Positions 53,655-62,392 are shown, numbered from the stretch's first letter. The stretch: DNA of 64,000 bases from DASXHD01 sp036488725 (GCA_036488725.1 DASXHD010000010.1:103410-167409); one strand, 5' to 3'. Notes: generated by a model not told the origin, from the sequence alone. Translations and numbers: made by a program.

Positions 53655-54125
53655 TTAGCGCGAGCTTCGATGGTCGATGCTGAGCGGTCCAGCGCCGAAG
53701 AACGCCATGTAGAGCGCCGCGCCGATGAGCGCCGTGTTCTTCATGAAGTTGATCATTTGCATTTGCGCGAGGTGCGGATCGGCGACACCCCAAAAACGGT
53801 GCATCCAGAGTGTGACCGGCACGAGGAACGCGATCAGCAGCCACGCGCCGATCTTGGTCTTGAATCCGAAGAGCACGCTGAGCCCGCCGACCAGCGCCAG
53901 AATTCCGGCGATGGGGACGAGCACGTGCGGGATCGGCACGCCCGCGTGAGCCGCGGACGCGACGTCTTTCGCCGAGAAGTGACCCGGCGTCGACGCGAGA
54001 AAGACGAGCGAATAGAGGATGCGCCCCGCGAGCGGGAGGACCCGCTCTGCGGTGCGCGCAGCGGCGCTCGGACGTTCGCCATCATGGGCAAGGGCGAACG
54101 GGCGCCGCGAGGCCGTGGAAGCCAT
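53655..54125 (-). CDS. DoxX-family membrane protein
   Basis: 156 aa with four hydrophobic helices: LAGRILYSLVFLASTPGHF, VLVPIAGILALVGGLSVLFG, GAWLLIAFLVPVTLWMH and FMKNTALIGAALYMAFFGAG. The first helix motif (GRILYSLVFLASTPGHF), the mid-protein G-G-L-S-V-L-F-G-F-K-T and M-K-N-x-A-L-x-G-A are DoxX features. DoxX relatives are subunits of quinone-linked oxidoreductases, including thiosulphate oxidation in archaea. The neighbours suggest electron transfer from a quinone to cytochrome c. Only three bases separate it from the cytochrome gene. Confidence 0.85.
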   Translation of the reverse strand: MASTASRRPFALAHDGERPSAAARTAERVLPLAGRILYSLVFLASTPGHFSAKDVASAAHAGVPIPHVLVPIAGILALVGGLSVLFGFKTKIGAWLLIAFLVPVTLWMHRFWGVADPHLAQMQMINFMKNTALIGAALYMAFFGAGPLSIDHRSSR

Positions 54126-54128
54126 CGC

Positions 54129-54593
54129 TCACTTCTTGATCGTGCCCGAGGTGACGCGCGTCTGCTCCGGGTGGAGCAAGAAGTTCGACGCGTTCTCTTC
54201 GTTCACGCGCTCGTGATGCAGGTTGTACCCGTTGAGCTTCAAGTCGAACGCGAGGATGTCCGCGTACTGCGTGTCGCTCAAGCTGCCGGGGTTGTTCGCC
54301 GGCATGTGCTGACGAATGAAGTCGTACACGTCCTTCGCCGTGTAGAACTCGGTCGTCCGCTTCTGCCAGGGACGCGGCTCGACCGGGAGCGCGTTCTTGC
54401 CGACGACTTCCGGCGTATGAGGCCCACCGGCGCCAGTCGGCCCGTGGCATCCCGCACAGTGCGCGACGTAGAGCGGCGCGCCCTGGGCAACTTGGTCGGC
54501 GTTGCCGCCGGGTGCTTGAGGAGGTCGAGCGCATCCAACTGCAACGCCGAAGGCGAGCACCGGTACGCCGATCACGATCGCGAGGTTCTTCAT
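54129..54593 (-). CDS. Lipoprotein c-type cytochrome
   Basis: 154 aa from the ATG at 54593. Signal with lipobox (VLAFGVAVGC), then the haem-binding site HCAGCHGPTGAGG (CXXCH) and an axial methionine in RQHMPANNPGSLSDTQYAD, followed by a helix AFDLKLNGYN. This is a single-haem class I cytochrome c anchored to a membrane. First gene of the operon with DoxX, the two-domain CX4CH lipoprotein and Hsp70. Confidence 0.9.
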   Translation of the reverse strand: MKNLAIVIGVPVLAFGVAVGCARPPQAPGGNADQVAQGAPLYVAHCAGCHGPTGAGGPHTPEVVGKNALPVEPRPWQKRTTEFYTAKDVYDFIRQHMPANNPGSLSDTQYADILAFDLKLNGYNLHHERVNEENASNFLLHPEQTRVTSGTIKK

Positions 54594-54649
54594 GACGCGC
54601 GGTTCCATCAAGCCTCGTGCCACGTGTCATTCATGGGGTTGCGCATGCT

Positions 54650-54660
54650 TGCATCATGCA
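54650..54660. promoter_or_regulatory. Short palindrome in the divergent promoter region
   Basis: TGCATCATGCA is a perfect palindrome around one base, inside a GCATG-rich stretch (54644-54666) midway between the cytochrome operon and the divergent lipoprotein gene. It may be an operator for one or both. Length alone does not rule out chance. Confidence 0.3.
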
Positions 54661-54730
54661 CGCATGTGCTCGCAGCGCACGGGCGTGGCGCGCGCGATGC
54701 TTCGCATGCACCGCCAAGAAGGAGTTCGTC

Positions 54731-55135
54731 ATGCTAGCGAAGAAGCTCTTGTGTGCGGCGTTTGCCGCGTTCGGCGTCGCGGCTTGTCAGGCGAGCATGT
54801 CGGCCAGCACCGACGTCGGTGGGCCGAGCACGACTTCCGCCCAGGTCGATGCGAGCGCGATCGAGCAAGTGACGCTCGAGGCGACGCAAGCGCGATGCGC
54901 ACGCGCGTATTCGTGCGGCGAGATCGGCACGAACGGCCGGTGGGCCGACTACGGCACGTGCATGAGCAAGGTTCGCTTGCACGTGCGCGACAACCTCATC
55001 GGACGTCAGTGCAAGGACGGCTTCGATCCGGGCGCGGCGCAAACCTGCGTCCAAGCCATCCGCGATGCGCGATGCGAAGACGCTCGCGACATGAAGTCAG
55101 TGAATGCTTGTGCGAGCGCGCTGCGCTGTCGGTGA
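54731..55135 (+). CDS. Small lipoprotein with six mature cysteines (DUF6184-like)
   Basis: 134 aa from an ATG with AAGGAG eight bases upstream. Signal MLAKKLLCAAFAAFGVAAC with lipobox. The mature domain is helical with cysteines in QARCARAYSCGEIG, YGTCMSKV, RQCKDGFD, QTCVQAIRDARCED and NACASALRC. The C-x-R-x(3)-C-x(2)-I-G start and C-x(5)-A end are like the DUF6184 lipoproteins annotated in myxobacteria. Function unknown. It may share its promoter region with the cytochrome operon. Confidence 0.65.
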   Translation: MLAKKLLCAAFAAFGVAACQASMSASTDVGGPSTTSAQVDASAIEQVTLEATQARCARAYSCGEIGTNGRWADYGTCMSKVRLHVRDNLIGRQCKDGFDPGAAQTCVQAIRDARCEDARDMKSVNACASALRCR

Positions 55136-55136
55136 C

Positions 55137-56273
55137 GTGCGCGAAGCGCGAATCGATGCGCTCCAGCGCGCGTGCGCGGCGCGGAGCGACGTGATCGGGC
55201 TCGCCGGCGGCTTGCCCGATCCGTCGCTCTTTCCGCGCGAGGCGATGCAATCGGCGCTCGCCGCGGTGATGCATGACCCGAAGCTCGCGGCGCTGCAATA
55301 CAGCTGGCCCGAGGGCGATCCGTCGCTCCGCGCATGGCTCGCCGCGCGTCTCTCGACCGAGTCGTGCCCGCTCGACGCGAGCGACGTCATCGTCACGGCC
55401 GGCGCGCAGCAAGCGATCGCGATCGCCATCGACGTGCTCGCCGAGCGCGGCGCGAGCGTCGGCGTCGCGCCCGCGAGCTACCCAGCCGCGCTCGACCTCT
55501 TTCGCACGCGCGGCCTCGCGCTCACCGACTGCGCGCGCGCGAGCGTCTTTTATCTGACGCCTGAGATCGGAAACCCAGAGGGCCTCCCGATCGACGAAGC
55601 GTTGGCCGCGCGACCTCGCGCCGCGCACGCGCCGATCATCGCCGACGACGCTTACGCCGAGCTCCGCTTCGACGGCGCGCGCACGCGTCGGCCGTTCGAT
55701 ACGGTTTGGCGCGTCGCCACGTTCGCGAAGACGCTCTGCCCGGGGCTGCGCATCGGGTGTCTCGTTCCGCCGCGCGAGCATCGCGCGCGGGCGCTTCGAT
55801 TGAAGCGCGACGCGGATCTCCAAGCGAGCGGCGTCGGACAAGCTGCGCTCGTCGAGCTCCTCCGCTGCTTCGACTACGACGCTCACCTCGCGCGCGTGCG
55901 CGCAGTCTACGCGCGCCGCGCGAGCGCCCTCGCCGACGCGATTCGCGCGCATTTTCCCGCGTGGAAATTCCGCGAGCCCCAGGGCGGTTTTTCGATCTTC
56001 GTCGACACGTGCACGCCCGGCGACGACGTCGCGCTCCTCGCGGCCGCGAGCGCGCACGGCGTGAGCTTCGACCCCGGCAGTGCGTTCCGCGCGCGCCCGC
56101 ACGAGACGATGGAGCTCCGCGTCTGCTACTCGAACGCCAGCGAGTCGCTCCTCGCCGAAGGCATCGCGCGTCTCTCGCACGCGTGGTCGTCGTTCACCGC
56201 GCGCGATGGCGATGCCACGCGACGATCCCCAGCCCGACGCAGGAAGCGATCGCCATCAAGATGTTCGTCGTGA
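55137..56273 (+). CDS. PLP-dependent class I aminotransferase
   Basis: About 378 aa from the GTG at 55137, one base after the upstream stop; an ATG at 55104 overlapping that gene is possible. Fold type I aminotransferase with DVIGLAGGLPDPSLFPREAM, LQYSWPEGDPSLRAWLAARL, VIVTAGAQQAIAIA, EIGNPEGLP (substrate/cofactor Asn), IADDAYAELRF (Asp, Tyr) and FAKTLCPGLRIG (Schiff-base Lys), and R in MELRVCYS. It resembles the 2-aminoadipate/aromatic group also found in MocR regulators. The final 22 residues (from RDGDATRRSP) are basic and antisense to the SemiSWEET gene, so the natural stop may have been lost. Confidence 0.88.
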   Translation: MREARIDALQRACAARSDVIGLAGGLPDPSLFPREAMQSALAAVMHDPKLAALQYSWPEGDPSLRAWLAARLSTESCPLDASDVIVTAGAQQAIAIAIDVLAERGASVGVAPASYPAALDLFRTRGLALTDCARASVFYLTPEIGNPEGLPIDEALAARPRAAHAPIIADDAYAELRFDGARTRRPFDTVWRVATFAKTLCPGLRIGCLVPPREHRARALRLKRDADLQASGVGQAALVELLRCFDYDAHLARVRAVYARRASALADAIRAHFPAWKFREPQGGFSIFVDTCTPGDDVALLAAASAHGVSFDPGSAFRARPHETMELRVCYSNASESLLAEGIARLSHAWSSFTARDGDATRRSPARRRKRSPSRCSS

Positions 56274-56454
56274 TGTAGACGGCGTTGTGAATCATGATCG
56301 CGTACCAAAGGAAGAGCACCGCCGACGCGATCTCTCCGACGAAGAGCCAGGGCGAGACGCCGCGGCTCGTATCGCTCTTCCACTGTTTGACGATCTGCGC
56401 GACGAGGGTGACGACCACCAAAATCGATGCGGTCCAGCCAACGACGTCTTTCAC
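56194..56454 (-). CDS. SemiSWEET-like (PQ-loop) sugar transporter
   Basis: 86 aa from a GTG. Three helices with the MtN3/saliva signature: VVGWTASILVVVTLVAQIVK, then the SDTSRGVSPWLFVGEIASAV turn, FLWYAIMIHNAVYITTNIL and a third hydrophobic helix. The length fits SemiSWEETs, which dimerise to move small sugars. In place of the usual P-Q it has S-P-W in helix 1b/2, as in several homologues. Its 3' 80 bases overlap the aminotransferase gene in the opposite direction. Confidence 0.75.
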   Translation of the reverse strand: MKDVVGWTASILVVVTLVAQIVKQWKSDTSRGVSPWLFVGEIASAVLFLWYAIMIHNAVYITTNILMAIASCVGLGIVAWHRHRAR

Positions 56455-56486
56455 TCGGAAAACGTAAGCATCGGGTTCACGGCGCG

Positions 56487-57500
56487 TCAGCGCAGGCGCT
56501 GCGCTAAAAGCTTTTCGTAATTGAAATTGAGCGTGCCGATGAGGCTCGTATTTCGTTTTCCGAATACGTCGCCCGTGCGCGCTGCCGCGAGATCGTAGAG
56601 ATACGCGAGATCGATTTTGAACGGGCCGGCCGCGACGCTCATTCCGGTCGTCCAGGTGGTCTCGTCGAGCCCGGCGCGAACCCAGACGTGCTTGCGGACC
56701 AGCATTTGCTCCGCGCCAATCGTCGGGTTCACGACGAACGTGGTCGTCTTGTCGACGTCGTTGGATCGATCGAGCGCGACCGCGCCGAGGTCGAAGAGCG
56801 TTCCTTTCCGCGGCGACCACGCGGCCCCGAGTCGATATTCATAAGCCCGCAAGAGCCCGGTCGCGACGCTCGCGCCTTGCGTGCGCGTCTCTTGATCGTG
56901 ATTGAGGATCACGCGCGCGCCGACCTGCCAATGCTCGTCCGGGTGCCAGTGGAGCCCGAAACCGCCCGACGGCAAATACGAAGTCGTGAATTGAATCGGC
57001 GGCCCGCCGCCGTCGGGCATGAGCGTCGCTTGCGAGAGCTCGAACGCGCCCATCAACCCGATGCTGAGTGTTTTGCTGATCGGTTTGGCGAATTTGATGA
57101 ATATCGAAGTATCCGAGAGGTTTCCGATCGACGGCGGTTTTGCGGGGCTCGGCACGGTCAGATCCCAAACGCGTATTCCAGTTCCGGTTTGCCCTAGCGC
57201 GATGACGTAGAACGCTGCGTCCTTCCAAAACGTGGGCGTCGTGAAGCCGACGGCGCTGAACCAGAGCGTGTTGCCGGTGTCCTGAAAGTGGACGACGCCT
57301 TCGTCGAAGATCGCGCCGCCCGCGTCGCGGTAGACGAGCGCGTAGTTGCCCGTGGTCGCGCCGTCGCCGCCCATGCCGATCGTGCGCACGCCCTTCTTGA
57401 CCTGGCCACCCGCAAATTCGCGGAGCGCGGTCTCGGGGCCTGCGACTGCCGGGCGCGCCGATGCGAGCAAGACCAAAGCTGCAGCAACGCCGATGCGCAT
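56487..57500 (-). CDS. Outer-membrane beta-barrel protein, transport-like
   Basis: 337 aa. Signal MRIGVAAALVLLASARPAVA. The barrel has Gly/aromatic strands: GVRTIGMGGDGATTGNYALV, TLWFSAVGFTTPTFW, TLSIGLMGAFELSQATLM, YLPSGGFGLHWHPDEHW, YEYRLGAAWSPRKGTLFD and IGTLNFNYEKLLAQRL. The N-terminal G-x-x-x-x-G-M-G-x-x-x-x-A and the domain order resemble FadL/PorV-type proteins. Probably a hydrophobic-compound channel or secretion accessory. Close upstream (32 bases) of the SemiSWEET gene. Confidence 0.65.
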   Translation of the reverse strand: MRIGVAAALVLLASARPAVAGPETALREFAGGQVKKGVRTIGMGGDGATTGNYALVYRDAGGAIFDEGVVHFQDTGNTLWFSAVGFTTPTFWKDAAFYVIALGQTGTGIRVWDLTVPSPAKPPSIGNLSDTSIFIKFAKPISKTLSIGLMGAFELSQATLMPDGGGPPIQFTTSYLPSGGFGLHWHPDEHWQVGARVILNHDQETRTQGASVATGLLRAYEYRLGAAWSPRKGTLFDLGAVALDRSNDVDKTTTFVVNPTIGAEQMLVRKHVWVRAGLDETTWTTGMSVAAGPFKIDLAYLYDLAAARTGDVFGKRNTSLIGTLNFNYEKLLAQRLR

Positions 57501-57571
57501 CGACGCCGCGTCGTATCACACATGAAAGCCGAGCTTGTAGAGTCGGCGCCGTGCGGTCACGCTTCAATCCG

Positions 57572-58561
57572 ATGCGCCGCTTGGCCCTGCTGCTCGTGAT
57601 GTTCGAGGCGCTGGCGCGCGCGGACACGCCGCCCTCCCCGCTCGTCGTCGTGCGAACCGACGCGCTGCCAGGCGTGCAGCACCGCATCGATCACTTCGCG
57701 ATCGACGCCGCGGGCCGGCGCCTCTTCGTGTCGGCGCTCGGAAACCACACGCTCGAAGTGCTCGACGCCGCCGCGGGCAGGCGCATCACGAGCCTCGCCG
57801 GGCTGAACGAGCCGCAAGGCGTCGCGTACGTTCCGTCGCTGCATCGCATCGTCGTCGCGACGCGCGCGGGCGGCACGGTGACCGCGTTCGACGGCGTGAG
57901 CTATCGCGCCGTCGGGACGCTCGGGAACCTGCACGACGCGGACAATCTCCGGCTCGACGCCGCGACGGGGCTCCTTTATCTCGGCCACGGCGACGGCGCG
58001 CTCGCGGTCATCGATCCCGCGACGATGACGATCGTCGCGGACATTCCGCTCGGCGGGCACCCCGAGTCGTTCCAGCTCGAGGCGGGCAGTGCGCGCATCT
58101 TCGTCAACTTGCCGCCCGCACACGAAGTGGTGGTCGTCGATCGCGCGCGCCGCGCGGTCGTCGGTCACGTCGCGCTCGCGGGCTTCGCCGACAACTACCC
58201 CATGTCGCTCGACGATCGCGGTCATCGCATGTTCGTCGGAGCGCGGAGCCCCGCGCGGCTCCTCGTCTTCGACACGACGACGCTGCAACGGGTCGCGGCC
58301 GTCACGTGCGTCGGCGACACCGACGATCTTTATTACGACGCGCGCCGTGACCGCGTGTACGTCATCGGCGGACAAGGCTACGTCGACGTGTTCGACGCAT
58401 CGCCGGCGGGTCACTACGCGCGTCTCGCGCACATCGCGACGCGCGCAGGCGCGCGCACCGGATTTTGGTCGAGCGATCTCGATCGGCTGTTCGTCGCCTC
58501 GCCCCAGGGCGGCGGTCAGCCCGCGACGATCGAAGTGCTCGCGCCCGCGTCCGTTCCGTGA
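57572..58561 (+). CDS. YncE-like secreted beta-propeller protein
   Basis: 329 aa from the ATG at 57572. Signal MRRLALLLVMFEALARA. Seven short blades of the YncE (surface antigen/40-residue YVTN) type: RLFVSALGNHTLEVLDAAAG, RIVVATRAGGTVTAFDGVSY, LLYLGHGDGALAVIDPATMT, RIFVNLPPAHEVVVVDRARR, RMFVGARSPARLLVFDTTTL and RVYVIGGQGYVDVFDASPAG, each ending in R-R/V-x-x. Possibly a substrate-binding or metal-binding periplasmic protein. Convergent with LysE-like gene, six bases apart. Confidence 0.8.
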   Translation: MRRLALLLVMFEALARADTPPSPLVVVRTDALPGVQHRIDHFAIDAAGRRLFVSALGNHTLEVLDAAAGRRITSLAGLNEPQGVAYVPSLHRIVVATRAGGTVTAFDGVSYRAVGTLGNLHDADNLRLDAATGLLYLGHGDGALAVIDPATMTIVADIPLGGHPESFQLEAGSARIFVNLPPAHEVVVVDRARRAVVGHVALAGFADNYPMSLDDRGHRMFVGARSPARLLVFDTTTLQRVAAVTCVGDTDDLYYDARRDRVYVIGGQGYVDVFDASPAGHYARLAHIATRAGARTGFWSSDLDRLFVASPQGGGQPATIEVLAPASVP

Positions 58562-58567
58562 CGGCGT

Positions 58568-59221
58568 TCACCGAAGAAAAAACAGTCGCGCGCCCCACAG
58601 CGCAATCGCGATCATCGCGACGCCCGCCACGCGCACCGCCCCCTGCGCCGCGCGGAGCGTGATTCGATCGCGCCATCGGCGGAGCATCCACAAGAAAAGG
58701 TGGAACCAGCCGAGCATGCCCAAGAAGACGGCGAGCACGAAGACCGCTCGCTGAGCGACGTCGAGCTCGACGCGCGAGAACGAGAGCAGCGTCGCGATCG
58801 ATCCGGACCACGTGATGATCAAGACGGGATTCGCCGCCGAGATCGTGAAGCCGAGCACGAACGGTTTGCCGCGCGGCGCGTCGACGTGCGTCTCGGGGGG
58901 CTTGATCTTCAACCGTGCGAAGTGAACGCCGAGGACGATCAGAATGACGACGCCGACCACGCGCGCGCCGGTCTCGACGACCGGATAGCGACTCATGAGC
59001 TCGCTCACGCCCGCCATCGCGAGCGCGCAGTAAATCGTCTCGGCGATCGCCGCGCCGTGCGCAATTTGCCGACCCTCCTGGTCGCGCCCGGACACGCCAC
59101 GCTCGAGCAAGAGCACGGCGATCGGTCCGACCGGCGGCATCGAGCCGAAAAACGCCATCGCGAATCCGGCGACGAACGCGAAGGGATAGTTTCCGACCAT
59201 GACTTCTCGGACGCGCATCAT
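58568..59221 (-). CDS. LysE-family membrane transporter
   Basis: 217 aa from the ATG at 59221; a TTG at 59233 and ATGs nearby are alternatives. Six hydrophobic helices with the LysE/RhtB signature at the start: FVAGFAMAFFGSMPPVGPIA (the G-x-x-P-P-G-P), and GFTISAANPVLIITW later (N-P). Members export amino acids or related solutes. No link to neighbouring genes is clear. Confidence 0.86.
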   Translation of the reverse strand: MMRVREVMVGNYPFAFVAGFAMAFFGSMPPVGPIAVLLLERGVSGRDQEGRQIAHGAAIAETIYCALAMAGVSELMSRYPVVETGARVVGVVILIVLGVHFARLKIKPPETHVDAPRGKPFVLGFTISAANPVLIITWSGSIATLLSFSRVELDVAQRAVFVLAVFLGMLGWFHLFLWMLRRWRDRITLRAAQGAVRVAGVAMIAIALWGARLFFLR

Positions 59222-59352
59222 GCCCTGTTCCAAGCGCGCGCGCGCCTGATCGACACGCGCATCTCGCCTCGAACGTGTGCTCGGACTCCTGGAAGAGCCG
59301 ATCGCTAGGTGTGCGAAACGACCCGCGCGTGGGCGCTGGTACGCGAGTCGCT

Positions 59353-60451
59353 ATGGCGCCTAGCGAGGTCATCCTCACCGCGCCGTGCGGCAACCACGGC
59401 CTCGCGCCCTCGCGCGTCTCGATCCCGCCGCACGCGGTCATGATCGAACATTATTTCAACGGCGGCTTTTATCCGCGCGGCGGCGCGAAGGCGATCCCGA
59501 GCGCGCTCATCAAAGAGCTCCGCCGTCACGGCGGAAAGATCCGCACGCGAACGGCGGTCGCCGAGATCCTCGTCGAGAACGGCGGCGCGTGCGGCGTCGT
59601 CACCGAGGACGGCGAGCGCATCGAGAGCGAGCACGTCATCTCGAACGCCGACCCGGCCGTCACCTACGGCAAGCTGATGAAGAGCGGCGACGGCGCGCCC
59701 GAGCGAAAGCGCGCGCTGAAGATGGAGTACTCGGTCAGCATGGTGAGCTGCTTCTGCGCAGTCGACCTCGATCTGCGCGCGCTCGGCCTCGACTCGGGCA
59801 ACTACTGGTGGTTTCGCACGCGCGACGTCGGCGGCGTCTACGAGCGCATGGAGCGCGCGCTCCCCGAGGGCGACGTCGAAGGTCTCTTCGTCACCGCGAC
59901 GACGCTCAAGAACCCGGAAGAGCTCCGCGGCCACCACACGCTCGAAATCTTCACGTACGTCCCGTATGCGCCCTTCGAAAAGTGGCGCGGCGGCCTCCAA
60001 GGCGCGCGCGGCGAAGAATACGAGCGCTTCAAAACGCGCCCTCGCCGACAAGCTCCTCCGCGCCGCCGAGAACGTCGTCCCCGGCTTGCGCAAGTCGCTC
60101 CGCTTTCTCGAAATCGGGACGCCGGTCACCAACGAGTTCTATTGCGCGTCCCACCGCGGCGCCGCGCTCGGCACCGCCAAGACGCCGTTCCAGCTCGGAC
60201 CGTTCTCGTTCCAGACGAAGTCTTCGGTCCGCAACCTCTTCAACTGCGGCGCGAGCACGCTGAGCCACGGCGTCGGCGGCGCCGCGATCTCGGGCGTCAT
60301 CGCCGCGCAGCAGGTGCTCGGCCGCGCGAGCATCGACGACGTGCTCTCGCCCGCCGACGGCTCGCTCCGCATCGTCCAATCCGAGCACCCCGAGCTCTGG
60401 GCGCCGCGCAAACCCACGCGCGAGCCCATGCCCTTGCACGCCGCGCCATGA
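59353..60451 (+). pseudogene. Carotenoid-desaturase/RetSat-like oxidoreductase, truncated and frameshifted
   Basis: The visible protein starts at MAPSEVILTAPCGNHGLAPS and reads through HYFNGGFYPRGGAKAIPSAL, GGKIRTRTAVAEI and SNADPAVTYGKLM: the C-terminal two thirds of a CrtI/retinol-saturase-like FAD protein. The N-terminal FAD-binding G-x-G-x-x-G region (about 180 residues) is missing; the 130 bases upstream hold only a fragment. At 60031-60034, four A residues stand where three would keep the frame (ERFK then ALADKLLRAAENVVPGLRKS in the next frame), after which NLFNCGASTLSHGVGGAAIS restores the typical C-terminal dinucleotide-site block. It is not expected to be functional. Confidence 0.8.
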
Positions 60452-60915
60452 TGCCCACCCTCGCTCTCTTCATCGCGCTCGATCTCTCGTCGGTGATGTT
60501 CATCTCGAAGAGCGAGAACAAAAACCAAGTGCACTACGGCGCCCACATCGACCCGTCGTGCATCCCTTCGGGCGCCGCGCCGGTCTACGCCTATTGGCTC
60601 ATGCTCGAAAAAGGCCCGAACGTGACCGAGCCGCTCCTCTCGCGCGAGCAGCGCGGCTACGGCATCGGCCACCAAGAAGTCCACGGCGACACTGTGCAAG
60701 TCACCCTGCGCGGTCTACCCGCCCGCCAGATCACGATCCACGTCCGCCGCGACCCGAACGGCACGTGCGCCGGGAGCGCGGAGATGACGATCAGCGGGCT
60801 TCTCGCGCGCGTCTTCAACGTGCATCTCTTTCTGGGGTTCCTCCATGTGAAGTCGGTGCTGATCACCGGTTGGAACGCCGCCGGGGAGATCGTCCGGGAG
60901 CGGTTTAGCCCGTAG
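60448..60915 (+). CDS. DUF4833 protein
   Basis: 155 aa, ATG overlapping the previous stop (ATGA). The core follows the DUF4833 pattern: VMFISKSENKNQVHYGAHID, CIPSGAAPVYAYWLMLEKGP, EPLLSREQRGYGI. Strands follow to the end (ITIHVRRDPNGTC, VLITGWNAAGEIV). A short hydrophobic N terminus (LALFIALDLS) could be a signal. Function unknown; in related genomes such genes can lie beside isoprenoid or oxidoreductase genes, an association I cannot test here. Confidence 0.7.
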   Translation: MMPTLALFIALDLSSVMFISKSENKNQVHYGAHIDPSCIPSGAAPVYAYWLMLEKGPNVTEPLLSREQRGYGIGHQEVHGDTVQVTLRGLPARQITIHVRRDPNGTCAGSAEMTISGLLARVFNVHLFLGFLHVKSVLITGWNAAGEIVRERFSP

Positions 60916-60923
60916 GCGACGAG

Positions 60924-61322
60924 CTACTGATCAGCGCCGCCGTCCGTCGCGCAGACCATCACTTTGGAGCTCTGCGGCAATACGCACTGATGATCGGACC
61001 CGTAGTACCCGAAGTCCACATCGATCTCCTCTTGCCGTCCATTCGCGCAGCCGAAGTACATCGTGCATTGGTACGGATCGGACAATTTCATCGAGGCGAC
61101 CGGCGCGCTCGGACCAACGGAAGCGTCGCAAGCGACGACAGGAAGCGTCCCCACGATCGGTCCCCCTTTCAGCGGAAGGCACCCATAGCCAGCGCTCAGC
61201 AAGCAGCCTGCTGGTGCGACGAACTGAACCCCCGCGCCCGCGTCGCAGTCACCTGCGCCGTCGGTGCATGCCGGGAGGAAAAAAAGAAGTACTGCTAAAA
61301 AGCCAAACGGCCCTTCACGCAC
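60924..61322 (-). CDS. Lipoprotein, unknown
   Basis: 132 aa from the GTG at 61322. Signal VREGPFGFLAVLLFFLPAC with lipobox. The mature part contains about eight cysteines (GDCDAGAG, GCLLSAGYGCLPL, VACDAS, YQCTMYFGCANG, HQCVLP). A two-domain disulphide-bonded structure is likely. Convergent with the DUF4833 gene. It is near the point where the sequence turns A+T-richer. Confidence 0.55.
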   Translation of the reverse strand: MREGPFGFLAVLLFFLPACTDGAGDCDAGAGVQFVAPAGCLLSAGYGCLPLKGGPIVGTLPVVACDASVGPSAPVASMKLSDPYQCTMYFGCANGRQEEIDVDFGYYGSDHQCVLPQSSKVMVCATDGGADQ

Positions 61323-61387
61323 CACAAGACATCGGCCGGACGAGTCGCGCAGCTTGCGAAAAGGTCGACGGCGCATACCATTCACTC

Positions 61388-62392
61388 GTGCGAAAACTAG
61401 CACTGCTTGCGTGTTTCGCGATTAGTTGTTCGGGCCAAGGCCAACTACCGGACGATGAGCTCGTCGGAGTTCAGGTAGTCGGCGCGCTGCGGTCCGATGG
61501 TCAATTTCTGTATTACATGGTCGACCCGACGGGAGGTCCGCTGGAGCTGTGGCGCGTGCGCGTCGCCGACCGCGCTACAATGAAGCTCGCGGCCCTCGAG
61601 CAAGGTCCCACCGACGACGAACTGGTCCCATTCGAGATCGATAGCAGTTTCGCGTATGTGCCAATCAACGGCCATCTCTTGCGGGTCCCTTTGACGGGCG
61701 GAAGCGCTGACACGCTGCTCGATCTCGGGAATGCGTTATGGATAACAGCCGTCACAATCGGGGTGAATGACGTCTATCTGGACGTCGGCCCGCTGATGTA
61801 CACCCGCTCAGACGGTATTATTGCGGTCTCTAAACAAGGTGGCACGTCGCGCCTTCTGGGAGAGGCAAGCACAAGCGCGGATGCTTGGAACATTCGTGAA
61901 GTTGCATCCGACGGCCACGCGATTTACATGCCGGCAACGAGCGACTTGAGTCATGCGAACGACCTGATCATTGCAGCAACCGAGGACACCGGCGACGTTT
62001 CGACAATCGCTTCCAGCCAGGAAAGACCGATTGCTACCGCGGTGCATGGTTCGCAGCTATTTTGGCTCGACCTCGGCGCGGGCGATGGCTCATTCGGCGG
62101 AAATCCAACGGCCGCCTTGGGCGACATCATGGACTGCGACACGACAGTGCCTTGCGCGCCGCAGATCGTAGCTGGCCAATTGCCCCTCCGTTCTGCGCCA
62201 GGGTCGGGGGTATTTCCGAGTACGCTAGTTTCACCTGAGGCCGGTGCGATTTTTTGGAATGACGCAACGGGAGTGCATGAGGCTGGCAGCGCCACTCTCG
62301 ACGTCCTGGATACCCACGTCCGGCTGTTCACGGTCGACGCTACGCATGTCTTTTGGGCCAATGACGATGGCGTTTTCTTTCGGCCGCGATAG
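61388..62392 (+). CDS. Propeller-like lipoprotein in lower-G+C sequence
   Basis: 334 aa from a GTG. Signal VRKLALLACFAISC with lipobox and almost no linker. Blades such as GQFLYYMVDPTGGPLELWRV, SFAYVPINGHLLRVPLTGG, NDVYLDVGPLMYTRSDGI, HAIYMPATSDLSHANDLI and THVFWANDDGVFFRP fit the YWTD-like family, but only two cysteines remain in the body (DCDTTVPC). Codon use differs from neighbours, with more A/T-ending codons, consistent with transfer or relaxed selection. Confidence 0.68.
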   Translation: MRKLALLACFAISCSGQGQLPDDELVGVQVVGALRSDGQFLYYMVDPTGGPLELWRVRVADRATMKLAALEQGPTDDELVPFEIDSSFAYVPINGHLLRVPLTGGSADTLLDLGNALWITAVTIGVNDVYLDVGPLMYTRSDGIIAVSKQGGTSRLLGEASTSADAWNIREVASDGHAIYMPATSDLSHANDLIIAATEDTGDVSTIASSQERPIATAVHGSQLFWLDLGAGDGSFGGNPTAALGDIMDCDTTVPCAPQIVAGQLPLRSAPGSGVFPSTLVSPEAGAIFWNDATGVHEAGSATLDVLDTHVRLFTVDATHVFWANDDGVFFRPR

